Shown here: positions 17,901 to 26,451 of the stretch, piece by piece
Layout of the letters: every line of letters begins with the position of its first letter
Position numbering within the stretch: position 1 is the first letter of the stretch
Assembly (NCBI GenBank): GCA_001897155.1
Contig: MKSF01000004.1
Location: 1-64,000 of the forward strand
Direction: 5' to 3'
DNA from: Bacteroidetes bacterium 47-18
GTDB taxonomy: Bacteria; Bacteroidota; Bacteroidia; Chitinophagales; Chitinophagaceae
DNA length: 64,000 nt
The notes under the pieces: generated by a model
Databases searched by the model: none
The model's input: only the letters and a program-made list of their open reading frames with translations
What the model was told of the DNA's origin: nothing
Made by a program: the position numbers and the translations under genes

Positions 17901-19931
17901 ATTATTGAGCTGGAAAATATCGGCCACCTCGCAGCCGTAAGCCATAAAGATGGGGAAGCGCGGTGTGGAGTGCTGCAGCTCAGGGCTGTTAAGGTTATAG
18001 TCGAAGCCGGAGGAGCTGGCGTGACCGTAGAAGGAGATATACCGTACGCCGTTATTGATCATGGAGTCGATCCTCTTGTCGGCCACACTGCTTATGGGGT
18101 CGGTAGATCGCTTGTAAATGGTGGTGACCCTGGCATTGATCAGGGTATCCTCGATGATGCTTTTGGCATTGTTGAGCGCATTCAGCAGTTGGTTCTGGAG
18201 GTCGAGGGTCGTGGCACCGGCAATATGCAGCACCTCTTTTTTCCACAGATTGTCCTGGATGTCGGGTGTGGGCTTTACGGCGTTCTCATAAGCTTTTACC
18301 TTACTGAAGTAGACGGCTATCTCGTCATTGGTCCTGACGGAGAGCCTGCCTGTAGCCAGTTCCGGGTAGGTCAGTCCGTTGGCATTAAAGGAGCTGAACA
18401 GGTTATCCGTACCCGGGTAGCCCCAGGTGGGCAGCGGGTAGAAGGAGTATGCGCCCGGGTTGTTATTATATAGGTGTGAAGAGTTATAGCTGACGCCTTT
18501 ACCTATAAGAAAGAGGTATTCCGGCCTGGTCGTCCAGTTGTCAAGGGCAAAGCGGATGAATTTTTTGATGCCGAGCGGGTGGTACAGGTGCCCGTACCCG
18601 AACATATCCTGCAACTGCCTGGCATCTATGGCAATGGCGCTGTAGCTGCCGCCGGCGCTGCTGTTCCTGTAGCTCACGTAATCGGCGATGTGATTCGGGA
18701 CAGCATTGACCAGGAAGGAATCCGCAATGATCAGGTAATTCTTGTCAAGGTTCGTGATCAGGCCGGCGTTGAAGCTGACAGGAAGAAAACTGATGGCATC
18801 GGAGATCTGGTTGGACCTGCCGCCTATTACATCCCTCGGCTGCGAAGAGGCATCCGTCATGACCCGCTGAAGTGTGGCGCTGGTGCGGGTGGTCTTATAT
18901 ACTTTCTTGTTGGTCCGGTCGAATAAGTAGAAGAAGACGCCGTCCCCGATGCCGGGTGTGGGGAATTCATAATAGTTGTATTCTCTCGGGAGCGTGAAGT
19001 TAAAGTAATTGGAAGGTGTAAACCCTACAAAGGTGGGCTGCCTGTAATTGGAGAAGCTGTATTCAAATACATTGAAATGGGAGGTGCCCGTAAATTCCAG
19101 GTTCGTATTGGCATTGGTCAGCAACGTAGAGGGTATCCTGATGCTTTTCCTGATATAGGTCACAGGAGGCAGAATGGTGTCGAACACTTCCACGCCGTTG
19201 ATCTTTACCCTGATATTATTATTGGCGCTAAGGTTGGTATTGCTTAAGCTGAAATAGTAGGTGTTATAAGCGGTGGAATCCGGTGGCTGGAAGTTATAGT
19301 TCAGCAGGTTCGTATTAAAGGTCTTGGCGGCAGTGGAAATACCGGAGATGCCCATACCTTCGCTGCGGTCGAACGCGGACGAGTAATAATTATTGCTGGT
19401 GCTGTTGGAAAAGCCCGGTATAAAATATAGGTCTGTGGCGTTCATGTTATATTTCACATAAGGCGCAGCAGTGGGAGGGGTTGTGGGAATGGGATTTTCC
19501 CGCAGTTCGTATCTTTCCCGCTGCCCGGTTCCGTAAGTCAGGAAGTAGGGGTTGGACCGGAAGGTAGCCGATGTAAAGATGTTGGGATTGTTGCCCGGCT
19601 GGTCGTACAGCCCGTTGTCATAGGTGCCGTCCCTCCGGTTGCAGGGCACCAGGATAAAATCCGATGCTCCCAGCACGCCGCTGGTAGATACGTAAATGGG
19701 GACCTCCCTGCCCAGGTTGTAAACGGCAAACTGGCTGCCCGGCACATTCTGCAGTCCCAGTTGAACCAGCTTATTGTAGTTGATCCTGTAGATACCGTCG
19801 GCATTGATATAAAACTTATAATATTGCTGGTTGAAATTGATCCACTCGTGACCATAGGTCTGGGCGGATACCCGGGTGTGGTACACTAATAGGTTGAGGC
19901 ATATAAGCGCTATTAGCTGAACTTTTTTCAT
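14925..19931 (-). CDS. porU2: PorU2-type T9SS sortase-like C25 peptidase
   Basis: 1668 residues with a signal peptide (to VSAQ). Residues ~400-765 are a gingipain-type peptidase C25 domain. The likely catalytic pair is His637 (FYGHASSSG) and Cys667 (AYGCEVAD). CARDB-like beta domains follow. The end (NYPNPFS...TGKVVREITR...YKWDGRDQFGQLLGNGVYLYRV) is an FlgD-like Ig module. This matches the large PorU paralogs called PorU2. PorU cleaves C-terminal signals of T9SS cargo at the cell surface. A PorV-like gene lies 29 bases upstream, the usual partner. Confidence 0.9.
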   Translation of the reverse strand: MKKVQLIALICLNLLVYHTRVSAQTYGHEWINFNQQYYKFYINADGIYRINYNKLVQLGLQNVPGSQFAVYNLGREVPIYVSTSGVLGASDFILVPCNRRDGTYDNGLYDQPGNNPNIFTSATFRSNPYFLTYGTGQRERYELRENPIPTTPPTAAPYVKYNMNATDLYFIPGFSNSTSNNYYSSAFDRSEGMGISGISTAAKTFNTNLLNYNFQPPDSTAYNTYYFSLSNTNLSANNNIRVKINGVEVFDTILPPVTYIRKSIRIPSTLLTNANTNLEFTGTSHFNVFEYSFSNYRQPTFVGFTPSNYFNFTLPREYNYYEFPTPGIGDGVFFYLFDRTNKKVYKTTRTSATLQRVMTDASSQPRDVIGGRSNQISDAISFLPVSFNAGLITNLDKNYLIIADSFLVNAVPNHIADYVSYRNSSAGGSYSAIAIDARQLQDMFGYGHLYHPLGIKKFIRFALDNWTTRPEYLFLIGKGVSYNSSHLYNNNPGAYSFYPLPTWGYPGTDNLFSSFNANGLTYPELATGRLSVRTNDEIAVYFSKVKAYENAVKPTPDIQDNLWKKEVLHIAGATTLDLQNQLLNALNNAKSIIEDTLINARVTTIYKRSTDPISSVADKRIDSMINNGVRYISFYGHASSSGFDYNLNSPELQHSTPRFPIFMAYGCEVADIFQLNNIKTISESYLLAPNGGAIAMISSNNFGWTSIIPNYMTNLYRELSYRSYHKTLGEQYKANIYYLNNNFTHPFYNIHTQSFILQGDPGLMLGAPGLPDLAIDPSLVSVNPVNINTTMDSFKVKAQYYNIGLSTTDSFMVKIQHTRTGSGSVLYTDSFKTAVRLTDSFEISIPVTENAVGLSKVIITLDADETLTELYETNNSVAVDIHIFEEDLVPVYPYEFSILNKTNLELRASTLNTMAPFNKYIIEIDTTELFNSPLKKSHNISTKGGTIKWNPNIQLRDSTVYYWRTAVDTLINGDRKWNYSSFIYIAGGQPGWNQSHYYQFLKDKLTGIGLDNTRKFHFTPVVKNYRTTNLSVYAGAVTRQNEIHDELDGFLLNRYSCYHGVNTIQIGIFDSVSAEPLNRTIACNRDYIKTMNEFNITTAANRNTAMNFLRSIPDGYYISIKNIIYSGNYVPATMSPITWQADTNIYGSQNSLYHALKDIGFTDIDLTTTTARNTFLFFRKKGDNTFPVYQKVSAGDEKIMMDLTIETHLDSGFVRSTVIGPAARWETAHWQVTSPDNLPQNDSSYLQIFGIDDTDQETLVYTGIAKDIPLSFINAATYPRIRLMWTTLDTISLTSHHMPFWRVHYTPLPEAALNPITRFTLSRDTLGYGQTLNFRMAVENISDYDMDSMLVRFRVIDRNNVSHELSNVRYRPLKVKDTIEVGLDVDVRQFTGNNHVFIEANPFNDQPEQYHPNNIGYFNFFVSTDNRNPLLDVTFDGVRILDKDIVSAKPLIKILLNDENMSYLLRDTSLFELQIAFPGNISSPVAVPIDGTICKFFPATSGGSKNEAYLEYRPDLYEDGMYKLIVKARDNSGNQAGNFDKYEVNFTVDNTPGITNMLNYPNPFSTSTAFVFTLTGSQVPSQLKIQILTVTGKVVREITRQELGPVHIGRNITQYKWDGRDQFGQLLGNGVYLYRVVTHNNGEKLELRANKNVDKYFKNGYGKMYIMR

Positions 19932-19960
19932 ATTGAGTAAGTTTGTTCGTGAACGGTGAT

Positions 19961-21148
19961 TTAATTAGAGACAGGCGGTGTCACCGGTTCCGCCGGCGGA
20001 ACCGCATTGGTATCTGTGTTATCGGTTTCGGAACGCTTCTTATTGCTGATGAAAGCTACTTTCAGGGAAACGATATGGGACATCAGCGGGTTGTCCTGCA
20101 TCTGTAGCGATGTAAAGGCGTAGTCAATGCTGATGGCCTTTACTTTAAAGCCTACGCCCACGGAAGGCTGATAGGTAGTATATTTTTTAACGTGGCTGGT
20201 GTCCGCATTGTCAAAGGCCTGGTAGATATTGGTGATGCCGCCTCTCAGGAAGATCGTATTCTTGTAGCTCAGCTCCACGCCCAGCTTAGGATCGCCGCTG
20301 ACGTTCCTGCTTTTGACCAGGGTATTCCGCTGCCCGTCGGTAGTAAGGTCAAAGCCCAGCTCCCCGTACACCTGGAACGCTTTGCCCGGCTTTATAAAGT
20401 GATAGCCGGCCCCGATGTTGAACCTGGGCATCATGATCTCATAGGATTGAATAGGCACCTCATTGCCGGTCTTGAAGAATATTTCCTTTTCCTTTTCTGT
20501 CAGGTTAAAGCTCCAGGACGTATAGCTGGTGGTAATGTCTTTCATCATCAGGCCTATCTTCAGCCTGTTCTTATAGACGGTCTGCAGCCCGATATCCAGC
20601 CCGGCGCCCCAGGCGTTGGCCATAGAGCCCACATTCCTGAAGAGTATTTTACCGTTGACGCCTATACCTGTTTCCCAATTGCCTGTGCTGCCCGGCTTAC
20701 GGAGCGACTGGGCGTAGGAAAAGAGAAAGGCGTAATCCCCGGCAGAAAAGCCTTTGAGCTTGGTATCGTCCAGGCTGCCGTCAGGCTGTACATAATCCAG
20801 GGTATAGGGAATATTGTCCGTAGCGAAGCGCATCAGGGAAACCGCCAGCATCCTGCGCCTGTTGCTGAAGGGAAATGCCGCCGCCGCATAGTCATATTTG
20901 AAGATCCCTGCAAAATATTCGGCGTGCATCAGTCCCAGCTCTGCGTTGGCCTCTATCTTCCTTAATCCTGCGGGGTTCCAGTAGGCGCTGTAAATATCAC
21001 CGGAATGTGCGCTCAGGGCACCGCCCATGGCCAGGCCCTGCGCCCCGACGCCTATGTTCAGGTACTCGTTCACATAAATCCGCCGTTGCGCGGTAGCCGT
21101 ATTGGCCAGCAGGCAGCAGACGATCCATCCATATATGATTTTTTTCAT
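19961..21148 (-). CDS. PorV/PorQ family outer-membrane T9SS protein
   Basis: 395 residues: signal peptide (to TATAQ), then NIGVGAQGLAMGGALSAHSG and YSAYWNPAGL, the FadL-like start of PorV/PorQ proteins, and barrel strands to ~370 with a short acidic/Pro-rich tail. PorV shuttles T9SS cargo from the translocon to the PorU sortase. The tandem arrangement with porU2 suggests a second sortase/shuttle pair. Transcribed ahead of porU2. Confidence 0.88.
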   Translation of the reverse strand: MKKIIYGWIVCCLLANTATAQRRIYVNEYLNIGVGAQGLAMGGALSAHSGDIYSAYWNPAGLRKIEANAELGLMHAEYFAGIFKYDYAAAAFPFSNRRRMLAVSLMRFATDNIPYTLDYVQPDGSLDDTKLKGFSAGDYAFLFSYAQSLRKPGSTGNWETGIGVNGKILFRNVGSMANAWGAGLDIGLQTVYKNRLKIGLMMKDITTSYTSWSFNLTEKEKEIFFKTGNEVPIQSYEIMMPRFNIGAGYHFIKPGKAFQVYGELGFDLTTDGQRNTLVKSRNVSGDPKLGVELSYKNTIFLRGGITNIYQAFDNADTSHVKKYTTYQPSVGVGFKVKAISIDYAFTSLQMQDNPLMSHIVSLKVAFISNKKRSETDNTDTNAVPPAEPVTPPVSN

Positions 21149-21208
21149 ATTTTTTAAGATATCTGCAAAATTATGTTTTTTTTAATAAATGCCTGCCTGC
21201 AGATTTTT

Positions 21209-22192
21209 TTAGATGATCCCTTCCGCTACCAGGTCGTGCAGATGTATGATACCTTTATAGACACCGTTGTCTTCCACGAGGAGCTGGCTGATGCTGCCGG
21301 CTCTCATTTTATTCAGCGCCTCCACCGCAAGGGCGTTGATATGGATGGTTTTGGGCAGGGTGGACATGATGTCCCGGGCGGTGACGCCGCTGAAGTCATT
21401 ATGGGATTGTATGGCTCTCCTGATATCGCCGTCCGTGATGATGCCGGTGATGGTATCATTGCTGAGCACGGCCGTGGCGCCGAGCCTGTTGCCCGTGATC
21501 TCCACTATGACGTCTTTGAAGGAAGCCGTCTCCGGCACCCGGGGAGCCGTATTTTTTTTGCAGATGTCTGCCACGGTCAGGTATAGTTGCTTGCCGAGGG
21601 TGCCGCCGGGATGGTACCGTGCGAAATCCTGCGCGGTAAATCCCCGCAGCTTGAGCAGGCATACGGCCAGCGTATCGCCCATTACCAGCTGGGCGGTCGT
21701 GCTGGTGGTGGGTGCCAGGTTATTGGGGTCGGCCTCGCTGTCCACGGTGGTATTCAGGATATAATCCGCTTCCCTCGCCAGGAAGGAAAGCACGTTGCCC
21801 GTGAGGGCTATCAGCGTATTGCCGAAGCTCCTGACGAGAGGTACCAGCGCTTTGATCTCGGGGCTCTCGCCGCTTTTGGAGATAATGATGATCGTATCTT
21901 TGGGGGTGACCATACCCAGGTCGCCGTGGATGGCGTCTGCCGCATGCATATAGAGGGAGGGCGTGCCGGTGGAATTGAACGTGGCGACTATCTTCTGGGC
22001 GATAACGGCGCTTTTCCCGATACCGCTTACCACCACTCTTCCTTCGCATTGATACAGGCGTTCCACTACGGCTGTGAAATCAGAGTCATCCAGCATGGCC
22101 TTCATCTTGGCAAGCGCCGTAATTTCATTGTCCATGGTCTGGTGGGCCAGCCCGAGCAGGTCCGCGCGGGATAAAGATACAGGTGTATTCAT
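21209..22192 (-). CDS. kdsD: Arabinose-5-phosphate isomerase, KdsD/KpsF/GutQ family
   Basis: 327 residues, full length. An N-terminal SIS domain (VVVSGIGKSAVIAQKIVATFNSTGTPS, HGDLGM, SKSGESPE) and two C-terminal CBS repeats (LGATAVLSNDTITGIITDGDIRRA; SISQLLVEDNGVYKGIIHLHDL). It interconverts ribulose 5-phosphate and arabinose 5-phosphate for Kdo synthesis. Together with gmhA nearby it serves lipopolysaccharide core. It lies downstream of iscS-iscA but a large hairpin separates them. Confidence 0.94.
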   Translation of the reverse strand: MNTPVSLSRADLLGLAHQTMDNEITALAKMKAMLDDSDFTAVVERLYQCEGRVVVSGIGKSAVIAQKIVATFNSTGTPSLYMHAADAIHGDLGMVTPKDTIIIISKSGESPEIKALVPLVRSFGNTLIALTGNVLSFLAREADYILNTTVDSEADPNNLAPTTSTTAQLVMGDTLAVCLLKLRGFTAQDFARYHPGGTLGKQLYLTVADICKKNTAPRVPETASFKDVIVEITGNRLGATAVLSNDTITGIITDGDIRRAIQSHNDFSGVTARDIMSTLPKTIHINALAVEALNKMRAGSISQLLVEDNGVYKGIIHLHDLVAEGII

Positions 22193-22216
22193 GATCTGTT
22201 AGACTTGTATGATTGC

Positions 22217-22250
22217 TTAAAGGCGGGCAGTGTACACTGCCCGCCTTTAA
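22217..22250. terminator. 34-bp perfect palindrome between iscA and kdsD
   Basis: TTAAAGGCGGGCAGTGT followed directly by its reverse complement. It would form a very stable hairpin with almost no loop. It lacks a following T-run beyond the paired bases. It probably ends the iscS-iscA message or separates it from kdsD. Confidence 0.7.
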
Positions 22251-22269
22251 AATTATCTATATTTTTCTT

Positions 22270-22596
22270 TTATACTGAAAAACTTTCTCCGCAGGCACAT
22301 GTTCTGCTCGCATTGGGGTTATTGAAATGAAAACCTTTACCGTTGAGGCCTTCTGTGAAGTCCAGTTGGGTATCATACAGGTAGAGCATGCTTTTCATAT
22401 CCGTAACGAGCTTGATACCCTTGTCCTCGAACACCTGGTCGTTGGCCTGCATCTGGTTGTCAAAATCCAGTTTATAAGAGAGCCCGGAGCAGCCGCCGCC
22501 TACGACACTGATTCTTACAAAGCTGTCGGAGCCCAGGTGCTCTTCTTCCAATATCTCCAATACCCTCTGACGGGCTTTATCTGAAATGTATATCAT
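22270..22596 (-). CDS. A-type iron-sulfur carrier (IscA/ErpA family)
   Basis: 108 residues, typical length. The three conserved cysteines are present in GGGCSGLSYKLDFD and the C-terminal CACGESFSV. The FNNPNA segment before them is also standard. It carries [Fe-S] clusters to target enzymes. It lies 12 bases downstream of the cysteine desulfurase gene, so sulfur donor and carrier are made together. IscA and ErpA cannot be told apart here. Confidence 0.94.
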   Translation of the reverse strand: MIYISDKARQRVLEILEEEHLGSDSFVRISVVGGGCSGLSYKLDFDNQMQANDQVFEDKGIKLVTDMKSMLYLYDTQLDFTEGLNGKGFHFNNPNASRTCACGESFSV

Positions 22597-22608
22597 AAGG
22601 ATAAATTC

Positions 22609-23733
22609 TTATAAGTTATTTAACGCTTTCCGGAGCAAAGTTATTGTTTCGGTGATCTCTGAGCCGGTGGTGTACCTGCCCAGGCTGAACCGCACGGAAC
22701 CCTCCAGCCGCCGCGCATCGTCGAACATGCTTTGCAGTACGTGCGACGGTCCCTGCTGGGCGGCCGTGCAGGCTGACCCCAGCGAGAAGCACAGCTCATG
22801 GTTCACCCTGCTGAGCAGCTTTTCCGCCTTCACGCCACAGAATGCTATATTGGTAACGTGCGGCAGCCGTTGCCGGGTATCACCGTTGACCATAAAGCCG
22901 GGGCGGATCGCCAGGAGCGCTGCTTCCAGCCGGTCCCGGAGCGCCGCTATGGCTGCCTGGTTGTCCGGGAAAAGGGAAAACGCCTTTGACATCCCTACTA
23001 TGCCCGGTACGTTCAGGGTACCGCTCCGCCTGTTCCTTTCCTGCCCGCCGCCATAGAACAGGGGCTGGAGGCTGACCCGGGGCTTCTTCCTTCTCAGGAA
23101 CAGCCCGCCGATCCCTTTGGGACCATACAGCTTGTGCCCACTGAAGGCCATCGCATCTATAGGCAGCTCTGACAGGCTTACCGGCAGCTTGCCTACGGCC
23201 TGGGTCGCATCACAGAAGAACAGGACGCCCTTTTTTCGGGCCAGCTCCCCGATGCTCCGGATGTCATGGATCACGCCCGTTTCATTGTTCGCGAACATGA
23301 TGCTCAGCAGGATCGTATTGTCCGTTATGGCCTGTTCCAGCGCTTCCAGGTCAATATGCCCCGCTTCGTCCACGCCTATATGCCTGACGATGGCACCCTG
23401 CTGCTCCAGGAAGTGATAGGTGTCAAGCACCGCCTTGTGTTCCGTGGTACAGCAGATGATCTCCCTGCCTTTGATATTATACAGGTTATAGATGCCCTGT
23501 ATGGCCAAGTTGCAGGATTCCGTGGCGCCGCTCGTAAAGTAAATCTCCTCCGCTTCGCATTGCAGGTGGTCCGCGATATTCGCGCGCGCATTTTTCACGG
23601 CTTCCTGGGCTGTCCAGCCCATGGCATGCGTTACGGATCCGGCATTTCCGAATTTCTGCGTAAAGTAGGGCAGCATCGCTTCCACTACTTCCGGCGCGCA
23701 AGGGGTCGTGGCATTATAATCCAGGTATATCAC
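22609..23733 (-). CDS. iscS: Cysteine desulfurase
   Basis: 374 residues of the NifS/IscS aminotransferase class V family: YLDYNATTP at the start, TSGATESCN, TEHKAVL, the PLP lysine in FSGHKLYGPKG, and the active cysteine in FSLGSACTAAQQGPSH. It removes sulfur from cysteine to supply iron-sulfur assembly. First gene of an iscS-iscA operon with no scaffold gene alongside. Confidence 0.93.
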   Translation of the reverse strand: MIYLDYNATTPCAPEVVEAMLPYFTQKFGNAGSVTHAMGWTAQEAVKNARANIADHLQCEAEEIYFTSGATESCNLAIQGIYNLYNIKGREIICCTTEHKAVLDTYHFLEQQGAIVRHIGVDEAGHIDLEALEQAITDNTILLSIMFANNETGVIHDIRSIGELARKKGVLFFCDATQAVGKLPVSLSELPIDAMAFSGHKLYGPKGIGGLFLRRKKPRVSLQPLFYGGGQERNRRSGTLNVPGIVGMSKAFSLFPDNQAAIAALRDRLEAALLAIRPGFMVNGDTRQRLPHVTNIAFCGVKAEKLLSRVNHELCFSLGSACTAAQQGPSHVLQSMFDDARRLEGSVRFSLGRYTTGSEITETITLLRKALNNL

Positions 23734-23909
23734 AGCGAAAAGTACTATTGCAAAAGTAGTTGATTGTTTTGTTTTGTGGTATTGATATTATTAATATGCT
23801 CAAAAGTTTTTCCGATACAATTCCCTGCAGCCGGTTGTGTTCAGGGCCGCGGGCATGTTGTATTATTGATAAATTGCACCCGGTTGTAGTCATTTCACTA
23901 TTATAATTT

Positions 23910-23917
23910 TAATTTTG
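23910..23917 (+). promoter_or_regulatory. -7 element of the endonuclease gene
   Basis: TAATTTTG, exact consensus. It overlaps the first possible (TTG) start codon at 23915, so translation must start later, at GTG 23933 or beyond. Confidence 0.5.
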
Positions 23918-23932
23918 TACAAAATAACTGAA

Positions 23933-25057
23933 GTGAAGCAGCAAATAAGGAAAATATACAGCCTGTGCATCGCAGGTATGCTGTCAGCGGGGCTGCTGAA
24001 CGCCCAAGCCCCGGCAGGCTATTATAATACGGCGGACAGCCTGCAGGAAGAGGCTTTGCGTATCGCGTTGCGGGAGATCATTAAAGGCCATACGGTCAAA
24101 AGCTACAATGACCTGTGGCGGGGCTACCAGTCTGCCGATATGCACCCGGACGGCTATATCTGGGACATCTATTCCCATAATCCCGCCGGCAGCCAGTATT
24201 ATACCTATACCTACCGCAACGACCAGTGCGGCAATTACAGTAAGGAAGGGAATTGCTACAACAGGGAGCATACCTGGCCGCAGTCCATGTTCGGCGATGC
24301 CACACCTATGAGGACGGATATCGTGCTGGTATTGCCTACAGACGGGTATGTGAACGGCAAAAGGAGCAATTATCCCTACGGGGAAGTCAGCAGCCCTTCG
24401 TGGACCAGCAGGAACGGCGGCAAGCTGGGACCCAACAGGTACCCGGGAGCGCCGAACGGCACCGCTTTTGAGCCGATAGATGAGTATAAAGGCGATATCG
24501 CCCGTATCATGTTCTATGTTGTTACCCGTTATTATAAGCTGGACAGCGGCTGGTCCAACTGGGAGCAGGGCAATAAGGCCGATCTCAGGGACTGGGCTAA
24601 GGATATGTTCCTGGAATGGCACTATGCAGATCCCGTTTCCGACAAGGAAAGAAACCGTAATAACGCTATTTACGATTTCCAGGGCAACAGGAATCCTTAT
24701 GTGGACAGGCCTGAATTCGTGGATTGCGTGTTCAACCCGGTCAACTGTCCCTGGAAAGACGGCGGTGTGGATACAGGGGGAGGTACCGGTATTTCCAACC
24801 TGCTTACCGGCCGGGAGGTCAGCATCTACCCCAATCCTGCAACAGATGATATCCATATCCTTATCAATAGCTCAAGGGTAGCCGGGCCGGTGACCGGTGA
24901 GGTATTGAACCCGCTGGGACAGGTGGTGCTGAGCTTTAGCATACCGCTGAATGAACAAAAAACGACCTTACCTGTTAATAGCCTGAATACGGGAGTATAT
25001 ATCATTAAGCTCTATAACAGGGAGCTGCTGTATACCCATACTTTTGTAAAGCAGTAA
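23933..25057 (+). CDS. Secreted endonuclease I with T9SS sorting domain
   Basis: About 374 residues from GTG 23933; an earlier in-frame TTG at 23915 sits inside the promoter. Signal peptide (SLCIAGMLSAGLLNAQ), then an endonuclease I (EndA) domain with CYNREHTWPQS, the His/Asn catalytic region, LVLPTDGYVNGKRSN and a late DWAKDMFLEWHYADPVS. The last ~75 residues are a type A T9SS sorting domain (VSIYPNPATDDIHI...GVYIIKLYNRELLYTHTFVKQ). It is probably secreted by T9SS to degrade extracellular DNA. Confidence 0.9.
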   Translation: MKQQIRKIYSLCIAGMLSAGLLNAQAPAGYYNTADSLQEEALRIALREIIKGHTVKSYNDLWRGYQSADMHPDGYIWDIYSHNPAGSQYYTYTYRNDQCGNYSKEGNCYNREHTWPQSMFGDATPMRTDIVLVLPTDGYVNGKRSNYPYGEVSSPSWTSRNGGKLGPNRYPGAPNGTAFEPIDEYKGDIARIMFYVVTRYYKLDSGWSNWEQGNKADLRDWAKDMFLEWHYADPVSDKERNRNNAIYDFQGNRNPYVDRPEFVDCVFNPVNCPWKDGGVDTGGGTGISNLLTGREVSIYPNPATDDIHILINSSRVAGPVTGEVLNPLGQVVLSFSIPLNEQKTTLPVNSLNTGVYIIKLYNRELLYTHTFVKQ

Positions 25058-25112
25058 AGCTGTCATAAATGATGCAGTCTATTTTCTTAATTTATTAAAT
25101 TTATATGAAACA

Positions 25113-25448
25113 ATGAAAAAAATAATGTTTTTAGGAATTGCTTTTGCGGCTGTAACCTTATCCTCGTGCGGCAATGACGAACGGACACCCGGTGAAAAGC
25201 TGGATGACGCTATAGATAAGACGGAGCAGCGGACCGAGCAGGCAAAAGAGAGCATGCAGAACACTGCCCAGGATGCCAAGAATGAGGCACAGCATTTAGG
25301 ACACGAGATCAAAAATGCTGCGGAAGAAACCGCTGAAGAGGCTAAAAAGGCGGGTAAAGAAGCCGGGGAAGCCGTGAAGAAAGGTTATGAAAAAACAAAG
25401 AATGCCGCCCAGGAAGGCGTGGAAAAAGCTAAGAAAGAATTGGATTAA
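25113..25448 (+). CDS. Small Lys/Glu/Ala-rich lipoprotein, LEA-like
   Basis: 111 residues with a lipobox (TLSSC). The mature part is one long amphipathic helix of repeats (AKNEAQHLGHEIKNAAEET, AKKAGKEAGEAVKKGYEKTK) like LEA and YtxH-type proteins, which bind membranes or protect against drying. Function here is unknown. Single-gene unit with its own terminator. Confidence 0.8.
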   Translation: MKKIMFLGIAFAAVTLSSCGNDERTPGEKLDDAIDKTEQRTEQAKESMQNTAQDAKNEAQHLGHEIKNAAEETAEEAKKAGKEAGEAVKKGYEKTKNAAQEGVEKAKKELD

Positions 25449-25473
25449 TACAGATCAGCAATAAAGCCATACA

Positions 25474-25504
25474 AAGCAGCCCGGGTAAATCGCCCGGGCT
25501 GCTT
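25474..25504 (+). terminator. Terminator of the LEA-like lipoprotein gene
   Basis: 12-bp stem AAGCAGCCCGGG / CCCGGGCTGCTT with a 7-base loop, 25 bases after the stop. Confidence 0.8.
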
Positions 25505-25895
25505 GTATTATGCCCGGCCGCAACCGCTGTGGCTACAATATTTGACGGAGAACCTATATATCAGCAGGATGGGACGGCGGTGCCCCGGCACGATGCCTGA
25601 AATGCCGGGGAACGGGCCGGGAAACCCCTTCCGTAAGGTGAAAATACGGCGCGACCGGGTATTGCAGATGCCTGAATGTATAAATACCACATAATTATAT
25701 CCTTCTGAATGTTTTTTTTATTGTATGTGAGTGATTATTTTTGCGTTGTTTTTTTTATTAACATTTAAATATGAAATAGGGAAGCATCCTCTTAAAGTAG
25801 CTATAATCAGGTATTTATATGGATTTATTGTATTTTTATTTATACAATAACATTTTAGAAGCATTTACATGTTTTATATATATTTGCAATTTTTC
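25505..25895. other. Intergenic stretch without a gene
   Basis: No supported gene. A GC-rich hairpin CCCCGGCA / TGCCGGGG lies near 25582-25609. The last ~200 bases are strongly AT-rich and lead into the ArsR-type gene promoter. Confidence 0.5.
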
Positions 25896-25903
25896 TATCT
25901 TTG
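25896..25903 (+). promoter_or_regulatory. -7 element of the ArsR-type regulator
   Basis: TATCTTTG, exact consensus, only three bases before the ATG at 25907. Transcription would start at or just inside that codon, which favours the internal start at 25985. Confidence 0.45.
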
Positions 25904-25906
25904 TGT

Positions 25907-26338
25907 ATGAAAGATTTCAAGGGGGAAATTGAAGATCTTTTAAAAAGTGTACATTATTTAATATCAGAAATAAATATAGACAACATGGAACAAGCAGTTG
26001 CAAGTAATGCGTTGGTCTTAAATACCAATGACCAAACAATCCAATTAGATTATCAGGCAGTGAAAAGTGCTGCTATGACACTTCGGGCTATCAACCACAA
26101 GTTGCGCCAGCACATTGTAAAGTTGATCGACGAAAACGGTAAAATGAATGTTACAGATATTTACGTTAAGTTAAGATTGGAACAATCTGTAGCTTCTCAG
26201 CATCTGGCTATCCTGAGAAGGGCCAATATCGTAAATACGGAACGGGACGGTAAGTTTATTCACTATACGGTAAATCACGCGAGGATTGCTGCTATAGCAG
26301 AATTTGTGAAAGATCTTGTAGCTACTGACGAAAAATAA
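25907..26338 (+). CDS. ArsR-family winged-helix regulator
   Basis: 143 residues from ATG 25907, or 117 from ATG 25985. The C-terminal ~85 residues are an ArsR-type winged helix: LRAINHKLRQHIVKLIDENGKMNVTDIYVKLRLEQSVASQHLAILRRANIVNTERDGKFIHYTVN. I see no metal-binding cysteines, so metal sensing is not indicated. A -7 box overlaps the first codons, so the shorter form may be the real product. Monocistronic with a terminator; target unknown. Confidence 0.88.
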   Translation: MKDFKGEIEDLLKSVHYLISEINIDNMEQAVASNALVLNTNDQTIQLDYQAVKSAAMTLRAINHKLRQHIVKLIDENGKMNVTDIYVKLRLEQSVASQHLAILRRANIVNTERDGKFIHYTVNHARIAAIAEFVKDLVATDEK

Positions 26339-26363
26339 TTTTCCCGGTAAAAGATAAGGTATG

Positions 26364-26390
26364 AAGCTGCTCATCAGGGCAGCTTTTTTT
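26364..26390 (+). terminator. Terminator of the ArsR-type gene
   Basis: Stem AAGCTGC / GCAGCTT with an 8-base loop running into Ts. Confidence 0.9.
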
Positions 26391-26451
26391 ATTGCCCGCC
26401 CACCGGTAAAGGCATACCCATAACAGATAGGAAGTTCCTGTTCCCGGAAGG

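Noticed and set aside
15015-18926. Several long plus-strand ORFs within porU2
   Set aside because: Antisense shadows of a 1668-residue protein with C25 catalytic motifs; their arginine- and valine-rich translations have no domain.
25503-25694. 63-codon ORF after the LEA-like lipoprotein gene
   Set aside because: It starts within the terminator hairpin and its translation is rich in Arg, Pro and Gly with no signal or motif.
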